From contig JAFUIY010000002.1 of NCBI GenBank assembly GCA_017473925.1, positions 1 through 64,000 on the forward strand: 64,000 bases of DNA, in the 5' to 3' direction. Origin of the DNA: Clostridia bacterium. Lineage in GTDB: Bacteria; Bacillota; Clostridia; Oscillospirales; Acutalibacteraceae. Each line of letters starts with the position of its first letter. Positions within the stretch are counted from its first letter, which is position 1. Under the pieces are notes generated by a model. That model worked only from the letters and a program-made list of their open reading frames with translations. It searched no databases and was not told the DNA's origin. Both the position numbers and the translations under genes were made by a program. This document shows positions 1 through 9,701 of the stretch, in pieces.

Positions 1-92
1 TATGATTCTTCGCTGATTAGATAACTTTTTCTTTATACTTTTTTTAAAGTCCTTCTTTCAAAGGGCTTGTTTTGTCATACCTTTTTGCTCTT

Positions 93-130
93 ACTATTAA
101 AATTTCAAAAAACTCTTGACTTTTAATAGT
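93..130. repeat. 10-bp perfect inverted repeat near left edge
   Basis: ACTATTAAAA at 93-102 is repeated as its exact reverse complement TTTTAATAGT at 121-130, 18 bases apart. It lies just downstream of a leftward consensus promoter (147-174), so it could be an operator or an mRNA hairpin for a gene beyond the left edge. No gene was identified on either strand in bases 1-146. Confidence 0.4.
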
Positions 131-146
131 TAGTCACCTCAATTCA

Positions 147-174
147 ATTATAACATTCTGCCTTTAAATGTCAA
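147..174 (-). promoter_or_regulatory. Leftward sigma-A promoter
   Basis: On the minus strand TTGACA (174-169) and TATAAT (152-147) are 16 bases apart, both perfect consensus. A GAGGTGA ribosome-binding-like sequence follows at 140-134. It points out of the left end of the window, so the gene it serves is not visible. Confidence 0.55.
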
Positions 175-186
175 GAAATAATACAT

Positions 187-215
187 TTGACAATATTTTA
201 TCTCTTTGCTATACT
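187..215 (+). promoter_or_regulatory. Promoter of the DUF4345-like gene
   Basis: TTGACA (187-192) and TATACT (210-215) are 17 bases apart, about 20 bases before the start codon at 237. It is arranged back to back with the leftward promoter at 147-174. Confidence 0.65.
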
Positions 216-236
216 GAAACAGAAAGGATGATGAAA

Positions 237-647
237 ATGAAAGAAATATTTTTCTCAAATTTACCTGCAGGCATTGCAGTTATCGGACTTTGCCTTTACT
301 TTTTCGGTATGGCAATTGTGTTCATAGCAAATCCCGTAAAGAATGCAGAGAGTTTTGCCGTAAAGCCCGTTGACAACGCAGGAAAAACTGAAATCCGTGT
401 CTATTACGGCGGTATTTCCTTTGCTTTTGGTGCATTCCTTCTTTATCTGACAATTGCCCTGGGCACACCTGTTTATTCACTCGTCGGCGGTCTGTTTTTC
501 TCGACAACAGTGCTGACAGTCAGAACAATCTTCCTCTTTGTTGACAAAGGCTGGAAATGCCCTTACACAAAGCTTGCAATCCCCTGCGAAACACTGTTTG
601 TTATCGCACTCTGGGTCTGCTTCATTCTCTCGAAGACTCTCTATTGA
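237..647 (+). CDS. Small membrane protein, DUF4345-like
   Basis: A 136-residue integral membrane protein with four predicted hydrophobic segments (near residues 8-28, 58-80, 85-105 and 115-133). The YYGG-x4-GAFLL stretch around residues 55-66 resembles the conserved region of the DUF4345 family, whose function is unknown. I chose ATG 237 because AGAAAGG at 221-227 is spaced correctly for it, whereas in-frame ATGs at 228 and 231 sit too close. The gene is a single transcription unit, with its own promoter at 187-215 and a strong terminator directly after it. Family assignment is by resemblance only; the membrane character is clear. Confidence 0.7.
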   Translation: MKEIFFSNLPAGIAVIGLCLYFFGMAIVFIANPVKNAESFAVKPVDNAGKTEIRVYYGGISFAFGAFLLYLTIALGTPVYSLVGGLFFSTTVLTVRTIFLFVDKGWKCPYTKLAIPCETLFVIALWVCFILSKTLY

Positions 648-664
648 TAAAAAACAATAATAAC

Positions 665-698
665 AATCCGGGACTCTTAAGAATCCCGGATTTTTTTT
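665..698. terminator. Bidirectional intrinsic terminator
   Basis: A 9-bp stem (AATCCGGGA at 665-673 with TCCCGGATT at 684-692) has eight T residues at 691-698. The opposite strand is also T-rich beyond the stem. It ends the rightward gene at 237-647 and the leftward LRR gene that stops at 703. Confidence 0.85.
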
Positions 699-702
699 GC
701 AG

Positions 703-3700
703 TTATTCAATTTTTGCAGCGATACGGAGAATTTTTCTCGCATCGGCGGCGGTAAGCTTTCCGTCACCCGTTACATCAAGAACCTCGGCAGTAAGATTGT
801 ATTTTTCAAGACTGTCAACTTTAGCAGAGATACGAAGTGCAATTCTCGCATCGGCAGCAGTTATCTTGCCGTCACCGTTCGCATCACCGGCAATAATATC
901 AGGAGCTTCATCTTCTTTTTCAAAATGAATTGTTGCATTCAAAAGATTGTCATTACTGTCTTCAATAATGATATTATTCCACTGTGATCGGGAACCGTCA
1001 AAATAAACATCTGTAAGATTATCACAACAACTGAATGCCTGAGTCTCAATTGTTTCTACTGATTCAGGAATTGTAATACTAATAAGATTTCTGCACATAT
1101 AAAATGTGTCCATTGATACAATTACTAAACCTTCAGTAATAATCACATTCTCGAGGTTTGTACAATACCAAAAAACACCCTCTCCAAGATATGCTATATT
1201 TTCAGGTATTACTATTTCTGTGAGACTTGTGCAATGTCCGAATGCATTATGATCAATGGCTGTTACAGTAGTCGGAATTGAAACATCTTCAAGCTTTTTA
1301 CACATATTGAAGGCATCTTCTCCGATATAGTCAAGCCCCTCATTGAGTCTTACATATCCAAGTTGACTGCAATCTTCAAAAGCCTTTTCAACAATAGCAT
1401 ACACACTGGAGGGAAGTGTTATTCCGGTTATCTGCGAAGATGCAAAAGCCTCTGTATCAATAATCGTTACAGGATAACCTTCAATTGTTTCAGGAATTAC
1501 CAGTTCTCCATTATATTCGGGATCACAACCTGTAATTACTACCTCATCGTCAAATATTTCATACTCAAGATAGTTTAACATTGAGTCGTTTATTTCAATA
1601 ATAACCGAACTTGATTGTGGTATGGGCTCAGGTGACCACGAATCAACAACAGCAGAAATCTCTGTAGAACCTGATGAAATAACCTTAAATCTTATTTTCA
1701 TTATTTCTTCAGAGGGCATTTCATACGAAGCAGGAAAAACAATACCTACCTTTATAATATCATTATCAACATCGGGATTAACTGCATAAAAATCATTTTC
1801 AATACAAACTTCATAAGAAACGAATTCGAGATAATCAGAATCATATTCGATATTGAAATTTGTATCATATACTTTTCCTAATGCCGGATTCGATATTACA
1901 ACCTCAATTTCATCACCTATAGTTATCGTTTCAGGAACCGATACTTTTATAAAACCATCTTTGCTTTGTTCATCATTAATTATTATTTTATATTGATCAA
2001 ACACTCCATTCTGAAGTGCTGCTGTAACAATAACAGAACCCTGTTTTTTTGCAATTAAATTTCCGTTGCTGTCAATAGTTGCAATTGATTCGTCATTACA
2101 ACTCCATGATATCACTGATGTTTCAGGATATGCGTATGCATTTATTTTTAATGTTTCACCAACATTAATGCAATCAATATCAGAATAAATACTAACGGCA
2201 AAACAATCAGCTGTTTCTACTTTCCAATTACTTTGATATACTTTCTTATCTTCTGTTTCTGAAAATTCTACAACCATATAATCATAAGATATACCAGATG
2301 ATATATTATAATCAATATAAAAACTTTTATAAGTTGTTCCAATCGAACTATATATTTCACTATAAGATGGTTTTCTTAAAATTTCATAACCGGAAGATTC
2401 CTTTGTTTTTTGCCAGGAAAGCTTTATTCCTCTTGGAACAGAAACAGTGGGACTATGTTCGTTTGCTCTCACAGAAAACATAACAGGCTCTTCCTCAGCC
2501 AACAACAATTCGATATCAACTGGATTCTGATCATTTTCAGTTGGTTTTGTTATTATTGTGCTGAATTCATTTGATTTTTTACTGAGAACTTTAACTCCAT
2601 TTGAAAAAGTTACTTCTGATTGAACATAATAACTATATATGATATCCTCTGAAAGCCCAACATCAATAAGGTTATTAAAATAACCTAAAAGCCCTGTATT
2701 TTTATCATATGAACCAACCTTAGTATAATTTCCATTTCCATCTTTTCGATATAAATTATAAACAACATCAAGTTCCGGTGATGTTTTATCAAAAACCATT
2801 ATTTTTGCACTTTTTTCTTCGTAAGATGAGTAAACAAAATAAACAAAAGGTTCAAACTGTCCTATGGTTTTTGAATTACTTTCAGTTGAATAGATTTTTT
2901 CAACACCGGATTGATTCTCAGCCGCATCAAAATATCCTGTTGCAGTATATGTTCTTGGTAAAGTTTTTGATCTGTCCAAATCTCTGCATGTAATTTTAGG
3001 TTCATTCTTAACTGTGTACCTGTTCAGAAGAGTCTTCAGTGAAGTATCATCATACTCTCTGATTTCAACACCATCAATATTTTCTATAGAATTAATATAA
3101 AAGTTGGCTGAAAAATCTTCATTCAAACTCGCATAAAGCAAAACCGTCCTATAAGAGTCTGCATATTCGGGATAAGATAATTCTTTTGCTATATAATAAT
3201 TATATTGTTCAGGATAATCTGATTTTAAATTATAATCATCCATTAACCAACTTGAAGCCAGATAATACAGATTATTACTTGCACTTAAAAGAATTGATTC
3301 AACACTCTCACATACATATATATATAATTCCTCTTTTTGGTTTTTAACATCAAAACCAATCCAACGTAAAACATCTGTTTGCAATTTTGTTTTTTTGTTC
3401 AGTAATCCCTGATTACAAAGTGAATTCATAAATGCTAATGATGATTTACATTCTATTATTCTCAATATGCTGTATAAATTTATAGATTCTATAAAATTCA
3501 ATGCATTTATTTCCGTACTGTCAACTTTATATTTTTCAGCAAGATTTCTCATTGCAATTTTTGATGTATTACAAAGTTCTGTTGTTGCTTTTATCAAATA
3601 ATATGCATTTATATTATTTCCGGAAGAACAAATAAAATCTGATATCAACTTTGTTGCATCATATACAGCCCCTAAGCCATCATATATGACAGATATCACA

Positions 3701-5847
3701 TTTAATACCGGAATAGCTTTTACAACAGTATCAACACATATTTCCACAAACAAATTTGCTGTTTGGAATGCAAGATCAAAAGCAGCCTCTTCAGTTGCAA
3801 TAACTAATGCATCAAGAATTGAATCCGACGCAACAACAAATTCATTTGCGGCTTCAGCCAATATCGGATCTTCCGCATTGTTACTTATTTCATTAAAGAA
3901 CACTTTAAGTTCTTCACTCATTTTTGCAGATGCAATATATGCAGACATATGACTATAGAAATCCTCTGCTGTATCAGAAAATTCAACTATATTTTCAAAA
4001 ACAGTGCCGAACTTTTTTAGAGAACCAAAAGTATCTTTTATATATTTATTTTCGAACAATCCTTTTGTATAATCATCAATTTTAATAGTTCCTTTTTTCA
4101 GTTTTTCTAATCCTTCAGGAAAATCTATCGGTGTGTTGGAAATAGTTAATGCTGTTGAAAAAACTTTTTCAACATTTTTATATTCATCAATAAGCGATGA
4201 AGCAAAATCACTTTGGAAGCTATCTCCATACAGCGTCATTTTCAGCATATCAAAAAGCAAACTTTCATAAAGCTCTTCTTTTTGAATCAATTGTTCGTGA
4301 GTTCCGTCAGTAATGTTAAATGCTACATCACCAAACTTCGTCCATTTTACAAGCATCATAAAGCCTTTGTCCGATTCAATTGCACTTAAATAATTATCTG
4401 CCACGTTTCCGGTTGATTCCATAATATTGTCTACCAGAATCTTTTCTTTTGTAATTCCTTTATTATCGTTTAAACCTAACCAAAGATCCGCCTTATATTT
4501 ATTTTTACTGAATGATTCCTTGACTGATTCCGTCGCAAGATATCCGTCTTTTTCAACAGCATTCATCAACGGAATTTCATCAGGCATATCTGGGTACTGT
4601 CCATAATATTCCATAGGAATATCTTCAATATATACCAATGAATTATTTTCAATTTCTATTTTAAAACTTCCATAATAACCACTACCAGGATAACGATGCT
4701 CATATAGACCTGAACCGTCATCTCCATGTGTCAATACAAATTCACATTCAGAACCATCTATTTCATCAATCTTGACAACACCATTATCATATGTATAAAT
4801 ATGATAATAGACGTGGTAGTAAGTTCCATATATTTTTTCAGAGAAATCTGTTTCCTTAACAATAAGCTCATTTATTTTATCATTATTAATATCATAAATG
4901 TAATATTCAATTGTGTCATCCTCATCACAATAGGGAACTGAAATATTTTCGCCGTAATATTCAAAATATTCATAATTATTATCGGATGAATCAGGCTGGA
5001 CAGGGTTAGACGGTGTCGGATATACATAATTGAACACAACTTTATCTTTTGACAGTGCATATTCATTGCTTTCATCAATAACAATTGCATCCCAATCTTC
5101 TTCTGTGCCTTCATAATAAATTGTTTCTATATCACACATATAAAATGCATAATATTCAACAATTTTCAAACTTTCAGGTAAAACAATGGTTTTAAGATTC
5201 GGACAGGCTAAAAATGCCCTACCACCAATCGATGTTACACCTCTGGGAATTGCAACATTATCAAGATTGTTACAATCCCAAAACATTCCATATTTAATTT
5301 CTGTTATACATTCAGAAATTGAAACATCTGTCAGACTATCGCAATTTTTAAAAGCCTCATCACCAATTGACATTACACTGTCAGGAATACAGATATTGGA
5401 AATACTTTTACAATTTGCAAAAGCTCCTTTACCTATTGATGTAACACTCTCAGGAATTGAAATGATTGAAAGAGTTTCGCATGAATTAAATGCATCGTCA
5501 CCAATGGATAATACACTCTCTGGAATTACAACCTTAACAAGTTTGCTACAACTGCCAAAAGCGTTATCTCCTATTACAGTTACTCCATGCGGGATGGTAA
5601 TACTTGTAATCCCATCGCAAACATAAAAAGCTTCCGGGCCAATTGCTGTCACAGGGTAACCATTAATCATATCCGGAATTATAAAATCACCATTAAGTGA
5701 TTTTACACTATCAATAATTGTAACTTTTTCGTTTTCAATTTCATATCTGAGATAATATAATGGCATAACCATATCTGCAAAAGATGACAACGGGAACATT
5801 GTCACTGCCATTAATACTGCAAGAAAAACTGAAATTGCTTTTTTCAT
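703..5847 (-). CDS. Large secreted BspA-like LRR protein with Big2, cohesin-like and dockerin modules
   Basis: A 1714-residue surface or secreted protein. Order of parts: signal peptide (1-25); BspA/LRR_5-type leucine-rich repeats (about 26-280, recurring IPxxVxxIGxxAFxxC); a unique acidic stretch (290-430); a long alpha-helical region of unknown function (about 480-900); fibronectin-III-like segments (about 1040-1215); a Big2-like Ig domain (1222-1294); a cohesin-like beta domain (1297-1415); a second LRR block (1434-1636); and a C-terminal type I dockerin (1650-1714) with two calcium-binding repeats, GDANGDGKITAADA and DVTGDGKLTAADA. I place the start at ATG 5847, 8 bases after AGGAG; GTG 5856 and ATG 5853 are too close to it. 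It is a single gene with its own promoter. BspA-type LRRs commonly mediate adhesion and dockerins bind cohesins, so surface assembly is a likely role. Confidence 0.88.
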   Translation of the reverse strand: MKKAISVFLAVLMAVTMFPLSSFADMVMPLYYLRYEIENEKVTIIDSVKSLNGDFIIPDMINGYPVTAIGPEAFYVCDGITSITIPHGVTVIGDNAFGSCSKLVKVVIPESVLSIGDDAFNSCETLSIISIPESVTSIGKGAFANCKSISNICIPDSVMSIGDEAFKNCDSLTDVSISECITEIKYGMFWDCNNLDNVAIPRGVTSIGGRAFLACPNLKTIVLPESLKIVEYYAFYMCDIETIYYEGTEEDWDAIVIDESNEYALSKDKVVFNYVYPTPSNPVQPDSSDNNYEYFEYYGENISVPYCDEDDTIEYYIYDINNDKINELIVKETDFSEKIYGTYYHVYYHIYTYDNGVVKIDEIDGSECEFVLTHGDDGSGLYEHRYPGSGYYGSFKIEIENNSLVYIEDIPMEYYGQYPDMPDEIPLMNAVEKDGYLATESVKESFSKNKYKADLWLGLNDNKGITKEKILVDNIMESTGNVADNYLSAIESDKGFMMLVKWTKFGDVAFNITDGTHEQLIQKEELYESLLFDMLKMTLYGDSFQSDFASSLIDEYKNVEKVFSTALTISNTPIDFPEGLEKLKKGTIKIDDYTKGLFENKYIKDTFGSLKKFGTVFENIVEFSDTAEDFYSHMSAYIASAKMSEELKVFFNEISNNAEDPILAEAANEFVVASDSILDALVIATEEAAFDLAFQTANLFVEICVDTVVKAIPVLNVISVIYDGLGAVYDATKLISDFICSSGNNINAYYLIKATTELCNTSKIAMRNLAEKYKVDSTEINALNFIESINLYSILRIIECKSSLAFMNSLCNQGLLNKKTKLQTDVLRWIGFDVKNQKEELYIYVCESVESILLSASNNLYYLASSWLMDDYNLKSDYPEQYNYYIAKELSYPEYADSYRTVLLYASLNEDFSANFYINSIENIDGVEIREYDDTSLKTLLNRYTVKNEPKITCRDLDRSKTLPRTYTATGYFDAAENQSGVEKIYSTESNSKTIGQFEPFVYFVYSSYEEKSAKIMVFDKTSPELDVVYNLYRKDGNGNYTKVGSYDKNTGLLGYFNNLIDVGLSEDIIYSYYVQSEVTFSNGVKVLSKKSNEFSTIITKPTENDQNPVDIELLLAEEEPVMFSVRANEHSPTVSVPRGIKLSWQKTKESSGYEILRKPSYSEIYSSIGTTYKSFYIDYNISSGISYDYMVVEFSETEDKKVYQSNWKVETADCFAVSIYSDIDCINVGETLKINAYAYPETSVISWSCNDESIATIDSNGNLIAKKQGSVIVTAALQNGVFDQYKIIINDEQSKDGFIKVSVPETITIGDEIEVVISNPALGKVYDTNFNIEYDSDYLEFVSYEVCIENDFYAVNPDVDNDIIKVGIVFPASYEMPSEEIMKIRFKVISSGSTEISAVVDSWSPEPIPQSSSVIIEINDSMLNYLEYEIFDDEVVITGCDPEYNGELVIPETIEGYPVTIIDTEAFASSQITGITLPSSVYAIVEKAFEDCSQLGYVRLNEGLDYIGEDAFNMCKKLEDVSIPTTVTAIDHNAFGHCTSLTEIVIPENIAYLGEGVFWYCTNLENVIITEGLVIVSMDTFYMCRNLISITIPESVETIETQAFSCCDNLTDVYFDGSRSQWNNIIIEDSNDNLLNATIHFEKEDEAPDIIAGDANGDGKITAADARIALRISAKVDSLEKYNLTAEVLDVTGDGKLTAADARKILRIAAKIE

Positions 5848-5876
5848 TTTCATCACTCCTGAAAGTTTCTGAATAC

Positions 5877-5905
5877 ATTTTACACCATATCTTTATTATT
5901 TTCAA
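5877..5905 (-). promoter_or_regulatory. Promoter of the first LRR-dockerin gene
   Basis: On the minus strand TTGAAA (5905-5900) and TAAAAT (5882-5877) are 17 bases apart, about 30 bases before the chosen start at 5847. The upstream operon is closed off by the terminator at 5921-5950. Confidence 0.65.
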
Positions 5906-5920
5906 TACAACATTTCGTAC

Positions 5921-5950
5921 AAAAAAAACCTTGTCCGTTTTGGACAAGGT
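5921..5950 (-). terminator. Terminator of the deoxysugar operon
   Basis: A 9-bp perfect stem (5928-5936 with 5942-5950) around a 5-base loop, followed on the minus strand by at least seven T residues (5927-5921). It lies six bases after the glycosyltransferase stop codon. Confidence 0.9.
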
Positions 5951-5956
5951 CTGATT

Positions 5957-6958
5957 TTATACTGTCATTTCTTCTTTTTCTTCTGCTGTTTCGGGGGATT
6001 TTATTACTTTCCCGTTTTTGTCTTTATCAAAATTGAGTCTTTCGGCTTCGATAACAAGGGGGCGTTTCATAATTCGTTTATTGATATTGAGGATATATTC
6101 ACCGATAAAGCCGATGAAGAACAGCTGAACTGCACCGAGGAACAGCATACCGAGGAGAATGGGGGCTGTACCTGCGGGGAATCTCTCCCAGTACATAAGC
6201 TTAAGAATGAAATATACAACGCCGAGAATACCGCTCAAAGCACCGATACCGAGACCGCAGAAGGTTGCGAGTCTGAGACCTATTTTTGTGTATGATGTGA
6301 TTGAAAGCATTGCAGCATCATAGAGAGAGTAGAAGTTATTGTGAGTCTTACCTGCTCTTCTCTTGGGCTGTTCGTAAGGAATTTCCTTTCTCTCAAAGCC
6401 GAGCTCTGCAACGATACCACGCATAAAGGGGATGGGGTCATCAAGGTCACGGAGAACCTCAATAAACGCTCTGTCATAAAGTCCCGAGCCTGTGAAATGC
6501 TCAATCTGTTCAACATCGGACATCTTCTTGATAACCTTGTAATAGCATGTACGAAGAAAACGCATAATCTTGCTTTCCTTGCTGCTTGTCTTGATGCCGA
6601 TAACAATTTTGTAGCCGTTTTCCCACTCTCTTACATACTGAGGAATGAGTTCAACGGGGTCCTGAAAGTCACAGCACATCTGAATTACACAGTCGCCCGT
6701 AACCTGAAGCACTCCGTAATAAGGAGAATTGAACTGACCGAAATTCTTTGCATTGAAAATTGCCTTGATTTTAGGATTGGAAGCACAGATACCTCTGAGA
6801 ATATCTCTTGTGCCATCCTTTGAATCGTTATCAATAAAAACGAGTTCATAGTCATACTGAGGAAGCTCAGTTGTCATGATATTGACAATTGCTTCACTCA
6901 TGGGACCGACATTTTCTTTTTCATTATAACAAGGAATGAGAATACTTATTTTTTTCAT
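5957..6958 (-). CDS. GT2 polyprenyl-phosphate glycosyltransferase (CsbB/GtrB/DPM1-like)
   Basis: A 333-residue membrane-bound family 2 glycosyltransferase. An N-terminal GT-A domain begins ISILIPCYNE and carries VFIDNDSKDGT and the DFQDP metal/nucleotide-site motif. Two C-terminal transmembrane helices (about 230-255 and 265-290) follow, the layout of CsbB, GtrB and DPM1 enzymes that load a sugar onto polyprenyl phosphate. ATG 6958 overlaps the upstream stop codon as ATGA and follows AGAGGTG. It is the last gene of the CDP-deoxysugar operon, whose first gene encodes YfhO. In Bacillus, CsbB and YfhO act together in lipoteichoic acid glycosylation, so a matching pair is inferred here. The donor sugar cannot be read from the sequence. 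Confidence 0.85.
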   Translation of the reverse strand: MKKISILIPCYNEKENVGPMSEAIVNIMTTELPQYDYELVFIDNDSKDGTRDILRGICASNPKIKAIFNAKNFGQFNSPYYGVLQVTGDCVIQMCCDFQDPVELIPQYVREWENGYKIVIGIKTSSKESKIMRFLRTCYYKVIKKMSDVEQIEHFTGSGLYDRAFIEVLRDLDDPIPFMRGIVAELGFERKEIPYEQPKRRAGKTHNNFYSLYDAAMLSITSYTKIGLRLATFCGLGIGALSGILGVVYFILKLMYWERFPAGTAPILLGMLFLGAVQLFFIGFIGEYILNINKRIMKRPLVIEAERLNFDKDKNGKVIKSPETAEEKEEMTV

Positions 6959-7875
6959 TTTCGCACCTCTTTCATCCATTCGGCAGTACGGATTATTGCT
7001 TCTTCAAATGTAAGCTCAGGCACAAAGCCCGTGTCTTCAGTAAGCTTTGTTATGTCTGCACAAAGGTACATAACCTGACCTTCATTATAGGGCAAATCGC
7101 CTATGCCTACTTTCAGTTCAGGATTAATACAATCACGCATAGCAGTTATATAATCTGCCAGAAGCCTTGTCTGACCGCTGCCAAGGGGGTAAACAGAACC
7201 GTGCTTGCCCTTTTCACCGATAAGGTAAAAGGCTGTTGCAGCATCATCGCAATGGAGAAAATCCCACTGCTGTTCACCCTTCGTGAATGAAGTATACTCT
7301 CCTTTGAGCATTTTGTCAAGGCTCGACATAATAATCGAATTGGGGTTGCCTTTCTGCCCGAAAACGCTTAAAATGCGTACCCAGCAGTGTCTTAAGCCGA
7401 GCTGTTCGGCATACATACGGCTGAATTTACCTGCAGTATATTTTGCAATTCCGTATCCTGTTTCGGGATTTGCATGAGTTTCCGCAGTGAGCTTTTCAGT
7501 CGTTCTGCCGTATTCTGCCTGTGAGCCTGCACTGACAAAGCATTCACAGCCTGTGTCTGCCGCAAGCTTTACGGCATCGAGAGTATATTTTATATTATCT
7601 GTCTGAGTGTAAGTGTCATTTCTGACATTTCCGAATGTTCCGAGCCATGCAAAATGATAAAGAACATCACATTTTTTGTCAATTTTTGCTGACAAAACGG
7701 CATATTCCGAAATATCTGCATCAATAGCAGTCACAAGAGGACTTTTAAAGAATTCATCATCCTTGTTGTCTTCTTTTCGGCAAAGTGCAATAACTTCAAC
7801 ATTTTCTTTTACTAATTTTCTTATGAGTGCAGAGGCAATCATGCCCGTTGCACCCGTTACAATGGCTCTTTTCAT
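6955..7875 (-). CDS. NAD(P)-dependent epimerase/dehydratase, probable deoxysugar reductase (YerF-like role)
   Basis: A 306-residue extended short-chain dehydrogenase. The Rossmann motif is TGATGMIA (7-14), with Ala in place of the third Gly, and the catalytic pair is Tyr141-x3-Lys145 with Ser near 115-118. It follows the ThDP enzyme by 14 bases and overlaps the glycosyltransferase by 4. In yersiniose biosynthesis YerF is a reductase acting after YerE, and the position here suggests the same step: reducing the acetyl-branched CDP sugar or setting its stereochemistry. It could instead be a 4-reductase of the CDP-abequose/paratose type. The fold is certain, the substrate inferred. Confidence 0.8.
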   Translation of the reverse strand: MKRAIVTGATGMIASALIRKLVKENVEVIALCRKEDNKDDEFFKSPLVTAIDADISEYAVLSAKIDKKCDVLYHFAWLGTFGNVRNDTYTQTDNIKYTLDAVKLAADTGCECFVSAGSQAEYGRTTEKLTAETHANPETGYGIAKYTAGKFSRMYAEQLGLRHCWVRILSVFGQKGNPNSIIMSSLDKMLKGEYTSFTKGEQQWDFLHCDDAATAFYLIGEKGKHGSVYPLGSGQTRLLADYITAMRDCINPELKVGIGDLPYNEGQVMYLCADITKLTEDTGFVPELTFEEAIIRTAEWMKEVRK

Positions 7876-7889
7876 CGGTAAAACTCCGT

Positions 7890-9701
7890 TTATTCAGTGA
7901 TAAGGGGGATAAACATGATTTTTTCAAGCTCTTCACGAGGAAGGAACGGTGCCAAGTCCTCAAGAGGAGCTGAAACAAGTGAACCGTCGGGCAGCTTCTT
8001 TGTTGCCGATTTGGGTTCAAACTTCTGATCGGGGTCAACTATGATTTCGCAGAATGCATAACCCTCTATTGCAAGTGTTTCTTCGATTTTAGCACCGAGG
8101 TCAGCCGTTTTCTCAATTCTTACATAAGGAATACCGTATGCGGGAATGAGCTTCGACATATCGGGGAAGCTCAGGTCATGGCTGTCCTGACCGACACCGA
8201 CAAGGGGCTCGCCGAAGAAATTCATCTGCGACTGTCTGATTGAATGATAACCGCCGTTGTTTATCATAAAAATTTTAATGGGTAATTTATTCTGAACGAT
8301 AGTCTGCAGTTCCTGAAGATTCATCTGAATGCTTCCGTCACCCGTCACATTGATTATATCCTGTGTTGAGTCACAAACGCAAGCACCAATTGCTGCCGGC
8401 AAATCATAACCCATGGAAGCGATGGCAGAATTTATGATAAAACGCTGATCTTTCTTGATAACATATCCGTGACTGCCTACAACACAGGCTGAACCGTTAC
8501 CGACAACGGTAATCTGTCCTTCGTTAAGACGGCTACTGAGCTCCTTGATAAATGCGTAAACATTTACAGGCTCTGTCTGCTCATAGTGCTTGGGAAGAAC
8601 AACGGGATAATCTTTTTTCCAGTTTCTGCAACATTCGTTCCAGTCTTCCTTTGTGAAAAGCTTTTCGTCGGAGAGAAGCTCGTTCATTCTCTTAAGGAAT
8701 GCCTTTGCATCTGCACAGATGGGCATATCGGGGTTGACTGTAGGCTTCTTGAGTTCCTCTGCATCAACATCAACAACGATTTTCTTTGCAGCTCTTGCCC
8801 ATGACTTGTAGTTGTAGCCGACCTGACGGATGCTCAGTCTGCTACCGACAGAGAAGAAAACATCTGAATTCTGAACGGCAAAGTTACCGGGTCTGTCACC
8901 CATGATACCTGCTCTGCCCACATAAAGAGGATGCTCGTCCTCGATAAGGTCAATGCTGTCCCAACCTGTTACAACGGGAATGTTGAGCTTTTCAATAACA
9001 CTTCTGAATTCCTCGAATGCGCCTGCGATTCTGATACCGTTACCTGCATTGAAAACAGGTCTTTCGGCATTTTTAATCATGTCGATTACTTCAAGAATCA
9101 CATCGTCAGAGGGTACTTCGGGAAGTGTTTCATCACCTTCACCGTCATAGGGGGAAAGGTCGTCCGTTTCAACATATGAGCCCTGAATGTCAAGAGGAAT
9201 ATCAAGCCAGCAGGGACCCGGTCTGCCCTGCTGTGAAAGCTTGAGTGCTTTCTCAAGGCAGTATCTGATTTTATTTTTATCTGTAACCATTTCACAGTAT
9301 TTTGTCATACAGTCAATGGCTTTTGTTATTTCAAATTCCTGGTCGCCCATGGCACGGATGCCGAGCCCTGACCAGCGTGCAGTTGTGTCATAACGTACCT
9401 GACCGGAAATGACAAGCATCGGGATAGAATCAAGCCAGCCGCCCACAACACCTGTTATGGCGTTTGTTCCGCCGGGGCCTGTTGTAACAACACAGGCTGC
9501 AATTTTGTTGTGGATTCTTGCATAGCTTTCAGCCGCAATTGCACAAGCCTGCTCATGGTGATTATAGACACAGTGCATACCCTCCTGATGACCGAAAGCA
9601 TCATTAAGGTGCATTGCACCGCCGCCCGTTACGGTGAAAGCGGTGTCAATACCGTGGTCAACAAGAAACTGAGATATATAATTGGAAACTTTTATTTTCA
9701 T
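7890..9701 (-). CDS. ThDP-dependent acetolactate-synthase-like enzyme, candidate YerE-type sugar branching enzyme
   Basis: A 603-residue thiamine-diphosphate enzyme of the acetohydroxyacid synthase superfamily. Visible are the cofactor-activating Glu50 in NHHEQ, the TTGPGGTN turn, a central domain and the C-terminal ThDP motif beginning VTGDGS and ending INN. It overlaps rfbH by ATGA, so it is translationally tied to the CDP-deoxysugar enzymes and not to branched-chain amino-acid genes; no regulatory ALS subunit is nearby. In Yersinia, YerE is a homologous enzyme that transfers a two-carbon acetyl unit from pyruvate to C4 of CDP-4-keto-3,6-dideoxyglucose. The same reaction is inferred from context. 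A catabolic acetolactate synthase is the main alternative. Confidence 0.82.
   Translation of the reverse strand: MKIKVSNYISQFLVDHGIDTAFTVTGGGAMHLNDAFGHQEGMHCVYNHHEQACAIAAESYARIHNKIAACVVTTGPGGTNAITGVVGGWLDSIPMLVISGQVRYDTTARWSGLGIRAMGDQEFEITKAIDCMTKYCEMVTDKNKIRYCLEKALKLSQQGRPGPCWLDIPLDIQGSYVETDDLSPYDGEGDETLPEVPSDDVILEVIDMIKNAERPVFNAGNGIRIAGAFEEFRSVIEKLNIPVVTGWDSIDLIEDEHPLYVGRAGIMGDRPGNFAVQNSDVFFSVGSRLSIRQVGYNYKSWARAAKKIVVDVDAEELKKPTVNPDMPICADAKAFLKRMNELLSDEKLFTKEDWNECCRNWKKDYPVVLPKHYEQTEPVNVYAFIKELSSRLNEGQITVVGNGSACVVGSHGYVIKKDQRFIINSAIASMGYDLPAAIGACVCDSTQDIINVTGDGSIQMNLQELQTIVQNKLPIKIFMINNGGYHSIRQSQMNFFGEPLVGVGQDSHDLSFPDMSKLIPAYGIPYVRIEKTADLGAKIEETLAIEGYAFCEIIVDPDQKFEPKSATKKLPDGSLVSAPLEDLAPFLPREELEKIMFIPLITE

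Noticed and set aside
43..127. A possible ATT-initiated leftward peptide of about 27 codons after GAGGTGA at 134-140
   Set aside because: ATT starts are very rare, the frame ends quickly, and no family is recognisable. A frame that continues to the left edge has no start codon. Kept only as a promoter and an inverted repeat.
477..767. Open frames opposite the DUF4345-like gene
   Set aside because: They run across the bidirectional terminator, lack ribosome binding sites, and encode cysteine/proline-rich peptides typical of antisense shadows.
703..1700. Apparent repeat array (CRISPR-like) in the LRR gene
   Set aside because: The repeats are leucine-rich repeat codons in frame with a protein, with no constant repeat and unique spacer pattern.
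7890..9701. Calling this gene ilvB
   Set aside because: It has no regulatory subunit or amino-acid genes beside it and is ATGA-coupled to rfbH. The family resemblance alone does not prove acetolactate synthase function.
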